Positions 19,856 to 30,536 of a stretch of 64,000 nucleotides of DNA are shown in pieces; the stretch's first letter is position 1, and every line of letters starts with the position of its first letter. This DNA comes from Cycas panzhihuaensis. Lineage: Eukaryota > Cycadophyta. The position numbers and the translations under genes are program-made. The stretch covers positions 68,145,741 to 68,209,740 of the forward strand of contig CM041465.1 of assembly GCA_023213395.1 (NCBI GenBank). The letters run 5' to 3'. The notes under the pieces are model-generated. The model worked only from the letters and a program-made list of their open reading frames with translations. It was not told the origin of the DNA and ran no database searches.

Positions 19856-20491
19856 ATGAGGTTCGTGGATTATTGGCTTCAGGATGCATATGAAATAAAC
19901 TCTTCTTCTTTCAGATGTAATTTGTTATCTAAATCGGTATCTGTAAACATTGATGATAATTTAAGTTCTTTTGAATATATGCTGACCAATGACCATTTGG
20001 AAATGGATAATAACCTAGACCAACCAACCCTTAGTTTATCTAGTAATTTTCGTAGTTTTTTTCTAGTTAGTAGTAACCCTGACATCCCATCTACTTCAGG
20101 TGTGGGTCCTGAGGTAGATTCCCTACCCCCCCCTTTTATACAACCCGAGGAAGGAAGTAATATTCCCTCCTCTTCTTCCTTAGAGGCACACCCGCCCAGC
20201 CATAAATCTCTTCCAACCATTGGCGCCAAAACTGGGGAAATGGAAGGAGGATTGCTGGTAAGTACTTCTAGCGAGTCTGGTCTAGGAAATAAAATCACTA
20301 TTCTGGAAAAAACTAGCGGTCAAACCTATACTGGGGATTACGTTAAACCATTCTATGGGGAACAGTTATATGGGACTGCCCATTTAACACATTGCATTGA
20401 TTATTGGATAGAGCAGGGGAATTGGGACAAAACCAAATGGCAGCAGGATTTAATCCAACCTTACGGGAGAAAGCTTGGTATTGGTACTTAG
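19856..20491 (+). CDS. Element G spacer protein between protease and capsid-like segment
   Basis: 211 codons, open. It starts MRFVDYWLQDAYEIN, which H has at the matching place, then a Ser/Pro-rich low-complexity region, then GDYVKPFYGEQLYGTAHLTH, also in H. Role unknown; it probably belongs to the protease-to-RT part of the polyprotein. Ends after a frameshift into the next segment at about 20450. Confidence 0.7.
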   Translation: MRFVDYWLQDAYEINSSSFRCNLLSKSVSVNIDDNLSSFEYMLTNDHLEMDNNLDQPTLSLSSNFRSFFLVSSNPDIPSTSGVGPEVDSLPPPFIQPEEGSNIPSSSSLEAHPPSHKSLPTIGAKTGEMEGGLLVSTSSESGLGNKITILEKTSGQTYTGDYVKPFYGEQLYGTAHLTHCIDYWIEQGNWDKTKWQQDLIQPYGRKLGIGT

Positions 20492-20991
20492 CTCACCAAC
20501 AGACCCTTAGCAATTGGCAAGAAGTGCAAACGATGTTTCGAATACGATTCGATCATCCAGACCAACTAGCTATTCCAATATTCTATGTAGGACATGACCC
20601 TAGAAAACACGTACAGGTGTGTAAACAAAATTGGAAATCTAGGAGTATACCTAAGCGGAATTGGTCTAACTACTTTTACCATACCTTGGGAAAAGTAGCA
20701 AAAGACTGGTTCCTGGGAAGGGAGCAAAACTTAGATATAACTTGGGAAAATCTAAAGGGATCTTTTATAAAAACCTTTGGGCATACTTCGGAAAATCAAG
20801 AAGTGGACACAATCCTGAAACATATTAGAATGATGAGCATAAAACTAGAACAGCATTTAACAGATCAGGAAACAGTAGAATCCATACAGAGTGAAGAAGA
20901 GGAAATTGTGAATTATCCCTCAGAATTTACAGAATTCACCGTGGGAGAAAGAAAGATAGAAGATGCTCCAGGCACAAAACTGAAAATGTAG
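20404..20991 (+). CDS. Element G second capsid-like (gag-like) segment
   Basis: 195 codons, open, overlapping the previous frame by 88 bases. Two stretches resemble the Retrotrans_gag core pattern (aromatic Trp-Tyr/Phe, then Ser/Thr-x-Trp-x-x-hydrophobic, then Phe-x-x-x-Phe): LREKAWYWYLAHQQTLSNWQ followed by EVQTMFRIRF at about 20465-20545, and LGKVAKDWFLGREQNLDITW followed by LKGSFIKTFG at about 20685-20780. The normal gag core is upstream of the protease, so these would be extra. H has lost this segment. The gag reading is my inference from pattern. Confidence 0.55.
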   Translation: MDRAGELGQNQMAAGFNPTLREKAWYWYLAHQQTLSNWQEVQTMFRIRFDHPDQLAIPIFYVGHDPRKHVQVCKQNWKSRSIPKRNWSNYFYHTLGKVAKDWFLGREQNLDITWENLKGSFIKTFGHTSENQEVDTILKHIRMMSIKLEQHLTDQETVESIQSEEEEIVNYPSEFTEFTVGERKIEDAPGTKLKM

Positions 20992-21099
20992 AAGATGTGG
21001 GGAAGACAAAGTTGAAAACAACGGAAATTAATGTCGGCAACTCAGAAAATCCTAAAGCTTATTCGAATTGGAGATTATTGGGATTCCCAAACTAGAGTC

Positions 21100-21974
21100 A
21101 AGCTCAACAATTGTTCAAGAATTTCGTGATGTGTTTGCGTGGTCGTATAAAGATTTGAAAGGTATTCCTCCAGAGATAGGAATGCATCACATTGATCCGT
21201 GGAAGACGCTAAGCCGATGAAATAGACCATATCGAATGAATCCAAATATAAAGAAAAGTAAAAGCGAATCGACAAAATGTTAGAAGCCTATATATATCTG
21301 AAATTGACTACGGATCGGGTGAGCCCTGTAGTGGTGGTTCCAAAGAAAAGTGGGAAAATTCGAGTCTGGGTAGATTACAGACAATTAAACAAAGTAACGA
21401 AAAAGATCCATTCCCGCTGCCTTTCACGGAAGATATTTTGGAAGCGCTTGGAGGAATGAAATCTATTCATTCACAGACGGATTCGATGGGTACAATCAAG
21501 TGCATTGCCCCGTAAGATCGAGGCAAAGACAACATTCAGAATGAGTGGGGTACATATGCCTATAAGGTAATGCCATTCGGTCTTACGAATGCACCAGCGA
21601 CATTTCAACGGATTGTGATTAATATTTTTCGTAAATTTATTGGAGAAAAAGTTGCTGTATTCTTAGACGATTGGACATTGTATGGGTTAATGAAAAATCA
21701 TATGGAAAACCTAAGAGAAATGTTGCAAACTTGTCGAGAAAATAAACTGTGTCTCAATCCAGAAAAATGTACATTTCTGGTACCATTTGGAAACCTCTTG
21801 GGGCACATAGTCAGCAAAGAAGGATTGCTGACAGATCCAGCAAAAGTGTCTTCCATTTTACACTTTCCAACACCGAATACGAGGAAGCAGCTAAAAGGTT
21901 TTTTGGGTTTATCCGGATATTATAGAAAATTTATCAGAGGATATGCGTATATCCGGACCTCGAAGAATTGTTGA
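21100..21974 (+). pseudogene. pol: Element G reverse transcriptase
   Basis: Blocks in order: FRDVFAWSYKDLKGIPPE-type region near 21120-21175, SPVVVVPKKSGKIRVWVDYR at 21319, MPFGLTNAPATFQRI at 21570, the catalytic FLDDWTLYG (FLDD at 21660-21671), CTFLVPFGNLLGHIVSKEG and the GFLGLSGYYRKFI block. Frame breaks occur near 21460 and 21560. Catalytic Asp residues are kept. Confidence 0.9.
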
Positions 21975-22450
21975 AAAGAATATTGAATGGATATGGACCA
22001 AGGATCAGCAACGAGCATTCGAAACACTAAAGCAGGCTATAGTAGCAACGCCCATATTACGATTCCCAGATTGGAAGAAAACCTTTCATGTGCATGTGGA
22101 CGCGTCACAATACGCCATTGGATGTGTATTGGCCCAACCCAGTGATGATAAAATGGATCATCCAATCTATTTTGCCAGTCGGAAACTTACGAGAGCAGAG
22201 CGTAATTATACTGACGGAGAGGAGGCACTTGGCATGGTTTATGCACTACAAAAGTTTCGACATTATTTGCTATCTAATCCATTCTGCTTTTTGTCGACCA
22301 CCAAGCCTTGATGTATCCGGTGAATAAACCTATTATGCGAGGAAGGATCGTGAGATGGTTAATGCTGTTCCAAGAATTTTCATTCAGAATCATTGTGAAA
22401 CCTGGCAAGGCGCACATCATTCCAGATCAACTATCGAGAATCAAAAATGG
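21943..22450 (+). pseudogene. pol: Element G RNase H
   Basis: WTKDQQRAFETLKQAIVATP, then HVHVDASQYAIGCVLAQP with the first catalytic Asp, FASRKLTRAERNYTDGEEAL, and, after a shift at about 22305, the GRIVRWLMLFQEFSFRIIVK and DQLSRI blocks. A nearly complete domain with one or two shifts. Confidence 0.88.
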
Positions 22451-23768
22451 AGAAAAAGCTACGAGGATACCAGATGATTTTCCAGACGACTCTTTCAAAG
22501 ATAGATGCGATTCAGTGGCCTGGTATGAGGGCATACCAGAATACCTAGCGACCGGTGAGGTGCCAGCAGAACTAGATCGTACGGGGAAAAGGAATTTCAT
22601 TAGAAAAGCGGAGCCATATCAGCTTATCAGCGGTGAGTTGTACAAATTGGGGCCAGATGACATATTGCGACGTTGTGTTCGACAGCACGAGACAAACCAG
22701 ATCATGTCGCAGGCACATGAGGGAGTAGCAGGTGGCCACATGGGGAAATTGGCCACATGGCGAAAAATCTTGACATCGGGATTCTGGTGGCCATCGATGT
22801 TCGACGATGTTAAAAAATGGGTTCAAGCATGTGACTCATCGCCAACGAGTGGGGAAACCTAATCGATAGGATTTCCACCCGTTGCATCCCATACTACCCT
22901 TGGCACCATTCGAAAAGTGGGGACTCGACTTTGTGGGACCGATCAAACTAGCAGCATGCCGATCAAAAGCTCGATACATTCTGGTGGCAACTGACTACGC
23001 GACAAAGTGGGTGGAAGCACGTGCATTGAGGAAAGCCGATGCCGAAAAGTACAAAGAAGATTTCAAGATGAGATGGTAATCACGCGATTTGGATGCCCCT
23101 TGGAGATTGTCAGTGACCAAGGTGCTCACTTCCTCAACCAAACAATTGAAGCATTGACAACTGCCTTCATGATTAGCCATCGAAATCAACCCCTACTATC
23201 CCGAGCCAATGGTCTAGTAGTTAGCTCCAATAAGATAATCGAGAACTGTTTGCGGAAGATATGCGACATCGGCAGATCAGATTGGGCCGAGAAATTACCT
23301 TCCGTACTATGGGCCTTTCGTACGACATACAAAAGATCAGTTGGGCAGACCCCATTTCAGCTTGTGTATGGCACAGAAGCCATCCTTCCGACCGAGTTCG
23401 AGATACCCAGCTTACGAGTGGCAATACAATGCCGACTAGACGACCTCCAGTCCTTGGAACGACGATTGGAAGACCTCATACGGTTGGAAGAGACGCGACA
23501 CCTAGCGAACTGGGTGCAACATATAGAAAAACGACGACAAAAGGCATGGCATGACCGCCATTTGAGGAAACCACAATTCAATGAGGGTGATCACGTATTG
23601 CTTTATGACAAAGAAATTCAAAACGCACTCGGAAACTCAAGATGCGATGGTTGGGACCATACATCGCAGAAAGAATTTTCGAGAATGGTTCAGTACAGCT
23701 TCGAGAAATCGACGGACCCCTACTACCAACACGGGTAAATGGTAGCGCACTCAAGTCCTATATCGAGT
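22451..23768 (+). pseudogene. pol: Element G integrase
   Basis: Zinc-binding part: H-E-G-x-x-G-G-H and CDS-type Cys at 22720-22840. Core: WGLDFVGPI (Asp) at 22920-22945, PLEIVSDQGAHF (Asp) near 23095-23130, and ANGLVVSSNKII near 23205-23240, where a conserved Glu is replaced by Val, so the catalytic triad is incomplete. C-terminal: HDRHLRKPQFNEGDHV and a frameshifted GPY-type tail ending at about 23768. Frames 22308-22862, 22882-23079 and 23007-23738 are open. Confidence 0.87.
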
Positions 23769-25178
23769 AGCAGGTCACCGGTCGGATCACCGGTTGTACC
23801 ATAGCGTATTGCATGATATTGAGGCAATCGATCGCCTTGATACCGAGCCATGATCGATTCGGTATGGATATAAAAATTGAAAAAAATTGAAAAATAAAAA
23901 TAATCAGTAACTCAATTACGATATAAGCAACGAAGATAATCCGAGAAAACCGGAGGAAACTCAAGAAGATACAAGCGAATTTCACGTATGCGTGCAAACA
24001 GTGCGTTACTGTGCACGCATGGGTTGGACAATGGCAAAAGTCGAAAATACACTATACGTACCAAAGGAATTCATAAAAGTACGCATAGTGGAAAAAGTGA
24101 CCTCGAATTATACTATACGCAGGAAAAAGTACGCGCGTGCACGCATAGTAAAATTAATTTTAAGTGGCTCAATTACATTATACGTACCTGGAAAGTACGT
24201 AGACAAGTATGCACAGTGCACAGGAGCGTAAACTCGAATTACACATTATACGCACCAACGCGCGACGAATCGGCACGACCGTATAAAAGGCACTAAAGTG
24301 ACTATTTGCGTTATACGTACCAAAGGAAGTACGTAATCGAGTACGCATAATAGTAATTTAACACTATACGCACCAAGGGCACGTATAAGACAAAAGACGC
24401 AAAAGCGACAAGTCATTATGTACTGCGAACATTCCGTCGTGCAGACGCAGAGCGGAACGGACCACAAAGACGCAAGGGTTTGCTCTGCACGCATTACGAT
24501 GACCAAAACAAAGGAAACGGCAAGCGTTCCCTGAGAATGCGTGCGTGCGGTTCTACCTGCACGCTTGTGTTTTCTGTCTTACTTACTCGAAATCCACGTA
24601 CCAAAATGAGCACGGCAGGTGCCAAGAGGCATACATCCCCAAGTCAAGCAGACCTCCAAGCCTTACCGGAGATTTCAGTGCAAAGGTCAAGGTGCGGTGG
24701 AAAGATTATATTTTCGCAACCCTATGTATTACGACCCGAGTTGATGGACCAAATTGATGGCCCTAAAGCGAGCAATGCAAAGCCAAATTGACGCAGATAT
24801 AGTCCACACGACATCGGACTTCCCAAGGAGGGAGAAGTTCCATTGGGAACAAAAGATCGAAGTTGACCGGAAATGTGGATGAGGGAGTTATGCCATCCTA
24901 ACACCCGGATAATGTCCGCGGAATCGGGGTAGCCGACATCATAGACAACAAATTGCAGGGTGGCCAAGGTAATTAATTCCGATTTTTGTCAAAAGGAAAT
25001 ATACCTACATCCGTGGAGGTATGATGCGTGTACTCTTGAAAATTCGGGATGGAGAACGAATGAATTGATCCGAATTTTATCGGAACATATGAGGCAACAT
25101 TCTGAAATCCGGACACAACCCTTTCGCCATCCTTCATTGCTTTTGGCAATTTTGTTTTACCAAAGGTCCTAAGTCCAA
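23769..25178 (+). other. Element G 3' region after integrase
   Basis: Mostly non-coding. The first part (TTGAGGCAATCGATCGCCTTGATACC) has a match in H at about 50715-50760 on the minus strand. H lacks about 1.6 kb of the rest. Short open stretches around 24480-24790 show no family. Confidence 0.65.
24040..24395 (+). repeat. Degenerate GTAC-rich short repeats in G
   Basis: Variants of ACTATACGTACC(AAAGG) and AAGTACGCATAGT alternate at roughly 40-80 base spacing across about 350 bases. They share core words with the G LTR. Confidence 0.6.
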
Positions 25179-25656
25179 TTGACCAGAACCACTATTTCTC
25201 CTCGGGAACCAATTATTAAACAATGGGTAGCAGAGTTCCCAGATACCACAACTAGCATGGAGGCTAAAAGGAGAATTCAGAAGCAAATGCGAAGGTCCTT
25301 ACACCGGTTACAAAAACCCTGTGTACACCTATTCCTCACAGGACAAAGCAAGTTGTCCATCGACGTGGGAAGAGGAAGAAAGGAGAGGAGGAAACAGAAG
25401 AAGAGGAAGAGGCAGAAGCATCCTGGGAAGATTGGGAAGACTTCCCAGCAGCAGTAGAGGTTGGAGAGCCCTCAGCACCTCCTACACCGCAGGACAAAGC
25501 AGGGCCAATTATTCAAATGATTCAGGATATGGAGGCGGTACAAAGCGAGATAGCGGCCCTTCAGAGAAAATAAAGGAGAAGGATGCCATTATTGCTACCC
25601 TGACACAGATAAATGAGGAGATTTTGGGAGGACCGAGGCAGCAGGAGCCGCCTTGA
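25179..25656 (+). pseudogene. Element G extra 3' ORF remnant with coiled-coil end
   Basis: Two overlapping open stretches (25179-25457 and 25321-25656). A basic/acidic Arg-Lys-Glu tract is followed, across a one-base shift near 25560, by a heptad-like stretch (EKIKEKDAIIATLTQINEEI). The last bases are also kept in H, so this end matters to the family or lies near cis signals. No function can be assigned. Confidence 0.5.
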
Positions 25657-25737
25657 GACAGAGTGGGGGAGGGACACCCCAAAATTTTGATTTTCAGAGT
25701 TTTGTTGAGCAAGGATGCTAAAACCCATAATCATTGA

Positions 25738-25748
25738 CCCGGGATAGA
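25738..25748 (+). other. Element G weak polypurine tract
   Basis: CCCGGGATAGA precedes the LTR. H has the same bases before its 3' LTR. As a purine run it is poor (GGGATAGA). Confidence 0.5.
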
Positions 25749-26574
25749 TGTTGGCATTAAAATTGACTCAATGGCTGTGTGAGGACCAGAGGTAGGTCAG
25801 AGAACCCGAGTTGTGCAGTTACGGACGCACGGAGGTACGCACGAGGCAAAACGGCGTAAAACGAGCGCTCGGTGCGTGACAAAGCGCACTGAACGGGCAC
25901 GCATGATGAATGTACCCGCGTAACGGAATCAAACGGCGGTGCAGACGCATGACCTCGAGGGACCAAAGAAGACCGGGAGGTGCAGGGCGACGCATTTTAT
26001 CGTCACGGACCCAAAGGAATAATTAATTAAGAACAAACAAAGTGATTAAGTGAAGAGGTACGCATTAATTGAAGAGGTACGCATGATCGAAGGTACGGTT
26101 ATGACAGATACCATAACCCTTCACCAAAAGGTACCAACAGAGTACTTAAGGAGGTACGCATGATTCACTGTTTAGGGTGAGAGCCGGATATCAAGGGTAC
26201 GCAAGAGTACAGAGACAAGACGCATGACACCGATTGGAGCATGGATATGTGATAAGTACCATCCGGTACGCATATGTACAAAAGGATCAGATGTCTTTGG
26301 AATGTTCGAGAATGCATTCCAAATTTCTTGTGTAATTGAACTGTTGAATTAATAAAAGAAAGAGTTATGTGGAAATTGGTGTATTCTTGGTGTGTGATGA
26401 TGATTTGCTGAAGTATGTATTGATTACATCTTCCGTGTACCATTCTGTGAATTTTATATGGAATGTATGTGGAATGTATAACCATGTTGACAGTGTCCTA
26501 AAACTAGACTATAGCGTTGTGTAACCTTGACAAGTGCACCGATTCCACAAGGGCGTGGAATCTATAAGTCAACA
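25749..26574 (+). repeat. Element G 3' LTR, GTAC-rich
   Basis: 826 bases, matching 16201-17004 with many small indels; it has 14 GTAC tetramers. It ends ATAAGTCAACA before the CTATG duplication. Confidence 0.93.
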
Positions 26575-26601
26575 CTATGTGGCCTTAGGCCCATTCTGAC
26601 A
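26575..26601 (+). repeat. Element B 5' LTR, resumed end
   Basis: The duplicated CTATG, then TGGCCTTAGGCCCATTCTGACA. The intact LTR at 33615-33641 has the same end with one change. Confidence 0.93.
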
Positions 26602-26603
26602 AT

Positions 26604-26615
26604 TGGTATCAGAGC
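26604..26615 (+). other. Element B primer binding site
   Basis: TGGTATCAGAGC two bases after the LTR; initiator tRNA-Met type. Confidence 0.93.
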
Positions 26616-28880
26616 TCTATGGTTGTTTGAGCTTTGATTTAGTGAACTTGCTTAAGTTTGTTGTTGTCTTGAAGCTTTCTTGGCACATTCTTGGAGACAG
26701 ATGCATGGGTGATTTCTGCACTTAAGGTTGTCCTTTCTTGGTCCATTTCTTGGTTGTCCTCTCATCTCTATCCCTTGAACTTGTCCCCCATATTTGTCCA
26801 TACTAAGAAATCTTTGGGACAGAAAGATTTTCTTGCCAAGAAAAAGCCTCCATCTCTGTTCTGCCTAAGTTCTTGCACCTGCACTTGGTTCTGTCCTATC
26901 TTGCACATATTTCTGCACTCTCTGGAGCTCTTAATGCTCAGCCTTCTGTCCTGCTCACATTCTGCCCATTAAAGGGGACTGCACTAAGAATATTGAGCTA
27001 TACCCTGCTCCTAAAGAGGACTCAAGACTTGGTCATGCCCACAAGACACCAAGCTTCTGCTATGAAGCAGTAAAGGCTGCATTTCCAAGATTTTTTGTTA
27101 GCTCTTGCTGAAGAGCACTTATGTGAGGACTGATGCTGCCACGTACCAAGAAGACCTGCAGAAGACGTGCGCTCCACGGAAGACCTGCACCTGCATAAAG
27201 GTCAACCTGCACGGGAAGGACGAGCCAGCACTTAGCAGTTAATACCCACGAGGGTTTGGGGAAGAACCTTCCGGAAGGAAGGACGAGCTCGCACTGAGAG
27301 AGAGCCACACCTGCGGAAAAGAGGACATAGCCGTTTCGGAAGCTTCCGGACAGCGCACGGCCCGTGCACGGGGAGACGCACCCCGCACAACCATAAATCT
27401 ACACGAGACGGTGGGGCCCGCAAGAAGACTCACAAACTGCACACAGTACACGCAGGTGGGGCCCGCAAGAAACAACATAGCAAGAAGTGCGCAGACTTGC
27501 GCAGTGGGGCCCGCACGGGCACGCAGAGAAATTCGACGAGAAAAAAAAAGTCGCACGTTCGAGTTTCTTGATCAATTTTTGTTGGGCTCATAACTTTGTA
27601 ATATGCACTTTGGCATATTCACTGAGCATATTCTTTTTTTAATCAAAGTTACTTTTCTAAAGTTCCTTTTTATTAAGAGAATTTCCTTTATTAATCAAGG
27701 ATTAAAAGGAGACTTGTATACCTTAAGAGTTTTTGATCAAGGCGGGGCTTTAATGCTCTAAGTGGCCTTACATCAGTTCAGCAATTTCAAGATTTAACGT
27801 ATCATTGAAGCCTTAAATGTTTTAAGGATTTTTTTTAATGAGATTTAATCTCATTTTTTAAAAAGTCTTTTTTTTGGGTCACTAAAGTACTTTTTTAGTA
27901 CTTAAGTCGATTAAAATCTCCTTGATGGAAAGAGGACTCAACGAATGACACATGCTAAGTCATTCTCCTCTTATTGAAGTTTGATGTTGCATGACTTACA
28001 TGCCTAAAAAGACTCCCTGCGAGGTGTTCTAATGAGGCAAAGTTTCAAAAAAAGTTGATTTTCAGCCTCTATTTCATGTTTTTTTTTAAGCTCATTTAAC
28101 ACTTTGTTTAATGCTATTAAAGCATTTGGAGCTTAAATAAAGTGATCAAAAAGCATATTCACATTGTAAAGGTGAGAAACATCACCATTTCAGTTGATCT
28201 TTTTTGGCACCTTGCATGGTGACCTTAGCCTTCAAAAAGCTCAGAAAGAAGGCTGAATTTGACACTTAATAAAATCACATTTTTTGGTTGTATTGTTGAG
28301 ACTATTTTTAAAGTCTCAACAACTTGCTGCTTGGAGTTCGTTTTGGCATTTGGAGCACTTTGAGTAAACTTGGCTAGTGGTTTCTTCACTACATCGGATT
28401 TGGAGGATTAAAAAGAACCCACTTCTGCTATCTTCATCAAAGGTTTTTGCATCATTTACTCAAAGTACTTACATCATTGTACTCAAGCATTCAAAGCATT
28501 TTACTTGGATCACATAGCACTTAAAAAACACTTAATAAAAGTGCTCATTCTCTCATGTACTTGCCTCTCAAGAAGCATTCATTGTAAGCTAAATTCATAG
28601 CATCAAAATTCAAGTAAAAGGACTTTAAAAATTCACTTAAAATTTGTCTAAAAGTGAATTTTAAATCTGGTTGGAGAGGCTCGAAAAAGGTTGAATCCTT
28701 GCCTCTGCTACACTTAACTTTGGACCAACTCAATAGCCGAAGTCCTCCACCCCTCATCACTCCACCAGTTGTTGGATCTTCTTGTAAAACCAAGACTGGT
28801 GGTGTTGTTAGAAAGTGGAACTTAAGCGACAAAGCTTTGAAGTTACTAAGTTATTTGTTAGCTTTTAAACAAGTGGAAAG
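26616..28880 (+). other. Element B long 5' leader
   Basis: About 2.27 kb without a supported gene. It has three parts: a mixed region to 27100; a GC-rich island at about 27120-27540, with GTGGGGCCCG at 27411, 27456 and 27504; and an AT-rich tail with runs of T. A perfect small hairpin is at 27101-27116. K has a leader of similar length with the same hairpin. Confidence 0.8.
27101..27116 (+). other. Hairpin in B leader
   Basis: GCTCTT-GCTG-AAGAGC, a 6-base perfect stem. K has GCTCTT-TGTTG-AAGAGC at 43004-42988 on the minus strand. Confidence 0.6.
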
Positions 28881-29675
28881 ATGGCTGCCATAAACATGCT
28901 CAATGCATGCACCATAAGGCTAACAGGACAAGCAAATTATCAAGAATGGAAAATAATTACACAAAATCTCTTGATAATGAATGAATTTTGGGGATATGTT
29001 TCTGGAAGAATCCCCAATCCTGCACTTGTTGATGATGATGAAGTTCAAGTTGATTATGAACGTGTTGCTGCTTGGGAGGCCAAAGACGAAATTGCTTTGA
29101 CATTTATTCATATGATTGTGGAGGTACATGTAGATCAGAATATCTCTTCTACTAAATCTTCTAAAGAAGCTTGGGACACATTGTCCTCTCTGTATGAAAG
29201 GCGAGATGAAGCTCGCATTTTGATGATAAAAGCCAAATTGTATTCTGTCAAATTTGTAAAGCCAATGTCGACATTTTTGTCCTCCATTAAGGAGGTTTGT
29301 AATGAATTGAGTACTTTAGGTAGTCCTGTTACAAGGGATGAAATCATCACATCCATCACAAAGGCATTGCCAAAGGACTACAATGGCTTCATATCATCAA
29401 CCACACGAGATGGTTCACTAAAGCAAATGACATTCAATGAACTTGAAAGCTTATTGCTTCAAGAAGAACAGATCTATGCTAAGGATAATGAAGAACCATC
29501 TACACCAAGTGCTTTCACAGCCAAGGCAAAGGTAAATCAAATCCCCAAACCTGCATTCACAAAGCAGTTTGGAAACATGAACATTGGATCTTCTAAGTCC
29601 AATGTCGTGTGTCATTATTGTGGCAAACCTGGCCACATTGCACCTGATTGCAGAAAGAAGCAGGCAGATCTATGA
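28881..29675 (+). CDS. gag: Element B gag
   Basis: 264 codons from ATG at 28881, one open frame. N-terminal block RLTGQANYQEWKIITQNLL, then SSKEAWDTLSSLYERRDEAR and the TFNELESLLLQEE block of a copia Gag capsid; the CCHC knuckle CHYCGKPGHIAPDC is at aa 244-257. It would form the particle and bind RNA. The TGA at 29673 stands where CGA (Arg) is likely, because the Gln-rich linker continues in the same frame. K carries the closest Gag relative in the window. Confidence 0.92.
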   Translation: MAAINMLNACTIRLTGQANYQEWKIITQNLLIMNEFWGYVSGRIPNPALVDDDEVQVDYERVAAWEAKDEIALTFIHMIVEVHVDQNISSTKSSKEAWDTLSSLYERRDEARILMIKAKLYSVKFVKPMSTFLSSIKEVCNELSTLGSPVTRDEIITSITKALPKDYNGFISSTTRDGSLKQMTFNELESLLLQEEQIYAKDNEEPSTPSAFTAKAKVNQIPKPAFTKQFGNMNIGSSKSNVVCHYCGKPGHIAPDCRKKQADL

Positions 29676-30209
29676 CGACAACAGCATCAGCAGCAACAAC
29701 CACAAGGTCAAAGACAACAACAGCTAAGGCAACAGTTTCAACAATGATTCCAGCAGCCAGATCAACAGCAGAATCCCCCTTGACCAAATTGAGGTGCCTA
29801 TCGAGGAGGTCCAAGAGGAAGGGGGGTCAAAGAGGTGGCTACCAACGCCACTTTAATCAGTTTGCCAATGAAGACAAACTGTTTTATGATACCGCCATCC
29901 AAGGTTGATCACACTTGGATTGTCGATTCAGGAGCTTCTCAACATATGACAGGGAGTGAAGAACTCTTATGCAACATTAAGGAAGGTAAAGGTCAATCAG
30001 TGACCTTTGAAAACAATGAATCTGTTGAGATTTCAGGAATAGGCACTATAGCTCCTTTTCATTCTTCACAAAATCCTTCCTCATCATTTCCCAATAGTGA
30101 TGCCTACTTCATTCCTTCCATGGAGAAGAATCTGCTATCTGTTAGCCAATTGGACAAGCAACAGATGAGCGTATTATTCAAAGATGGGAAATGTATCATT
30201 AGTGACTAA
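29676..30209 (+). pseudogene. pol: Element B linker and protease
   Basis: In frame with gag: a Gln-rich then Arg/Gly-rich linker, with TGA stops at 29673, 29745, 29781 and 29790, each best explained as CGA to TGA. After a shift, the open frame 29835-30209 has the protease: WIVDSGASQHMTG (DSG) at about 29917-29955 and the FIPSMEKNLLSVSQLDKQQM block. It ends at TAA 30207. Confidence 0.87.
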
Positions 30210-30536
30210 GATGACCAGATCGTAGCTGTTGCCTATGAGGATCAAGGTCTTTATAAGTTGGATGCCAATAACATTACACTTGATTCTGCTTATTCTGGTT
30301 CCATATCTTTGTCGAAAATGCAATTATGGCATCAACGTCTAGGTCACTTAAGCCTAGACAATTTGAAGTAGATGATAAGCAAAAACATGGTATATGGGCT
30401 TCCAAAGATGTATGGTTCAAAATGTCTTTGCGAAGCTTGTATAATGGGGACACAACATCGGTTGCCTTTTCCTAAAGGCAAAGCATGGCGTGCATCTTAT
30501 CCATTGTAGTTAGTTCACTCAGACTTATGTGGACCC
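30210..30536 (+). pseudogene. pol: Element B GAG-pre-integrase
   Basis: GLYKLDANN and MQLWHQRLGHLSLDNLK, then MVYGLPK, CLCEACIMGTQHR and PFPKGKAWRAS. A TAG interrupts near 30368 and another at 30508 in the motif PLQLVHSD (CAG to TAG). The zinc-binding His and Cys residues are kept. Confidence 0.85.

Larger units (their letters stand above)
16201..26574 (+). mobile_element. Element G: full-length Ty3/gypsy retrotransposon
   Basis: A 10.4 kb gypsy element inserted in the 5' LTR of B, with exact CTATG duplication. LTRs are 804 and 826 bases. The order gag, zinc knuckles, protease, spacer, RT, RNase H, integrase is the gypsy order. There is no chromodomain, and extra sequence lies both between protease and RT and after integrase, which points to the non-chromodomain plant gypsies (Tat/Athila side), not proven. 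It is the autonomous-type relative of H. The gag part is full of small deletions relative to H, while RT-integrase keeps longer frames. Confidence 0.93.

Noticed and set aside
19879-20298. 139-codon minus-strand frame
   Set aside because: Shadow of the G spacer frame at 19856-20491.
24040-24395. CRISPR-like array
   Set aside because: Repeats are short, degenerate and unevenly spaced, inside a plant gypsy element.
26604-26615. tRNA gene suggested by TGGTATCAGAGC
   Set aside because: It is the 12-base primer site only; no cloverleaf around it.
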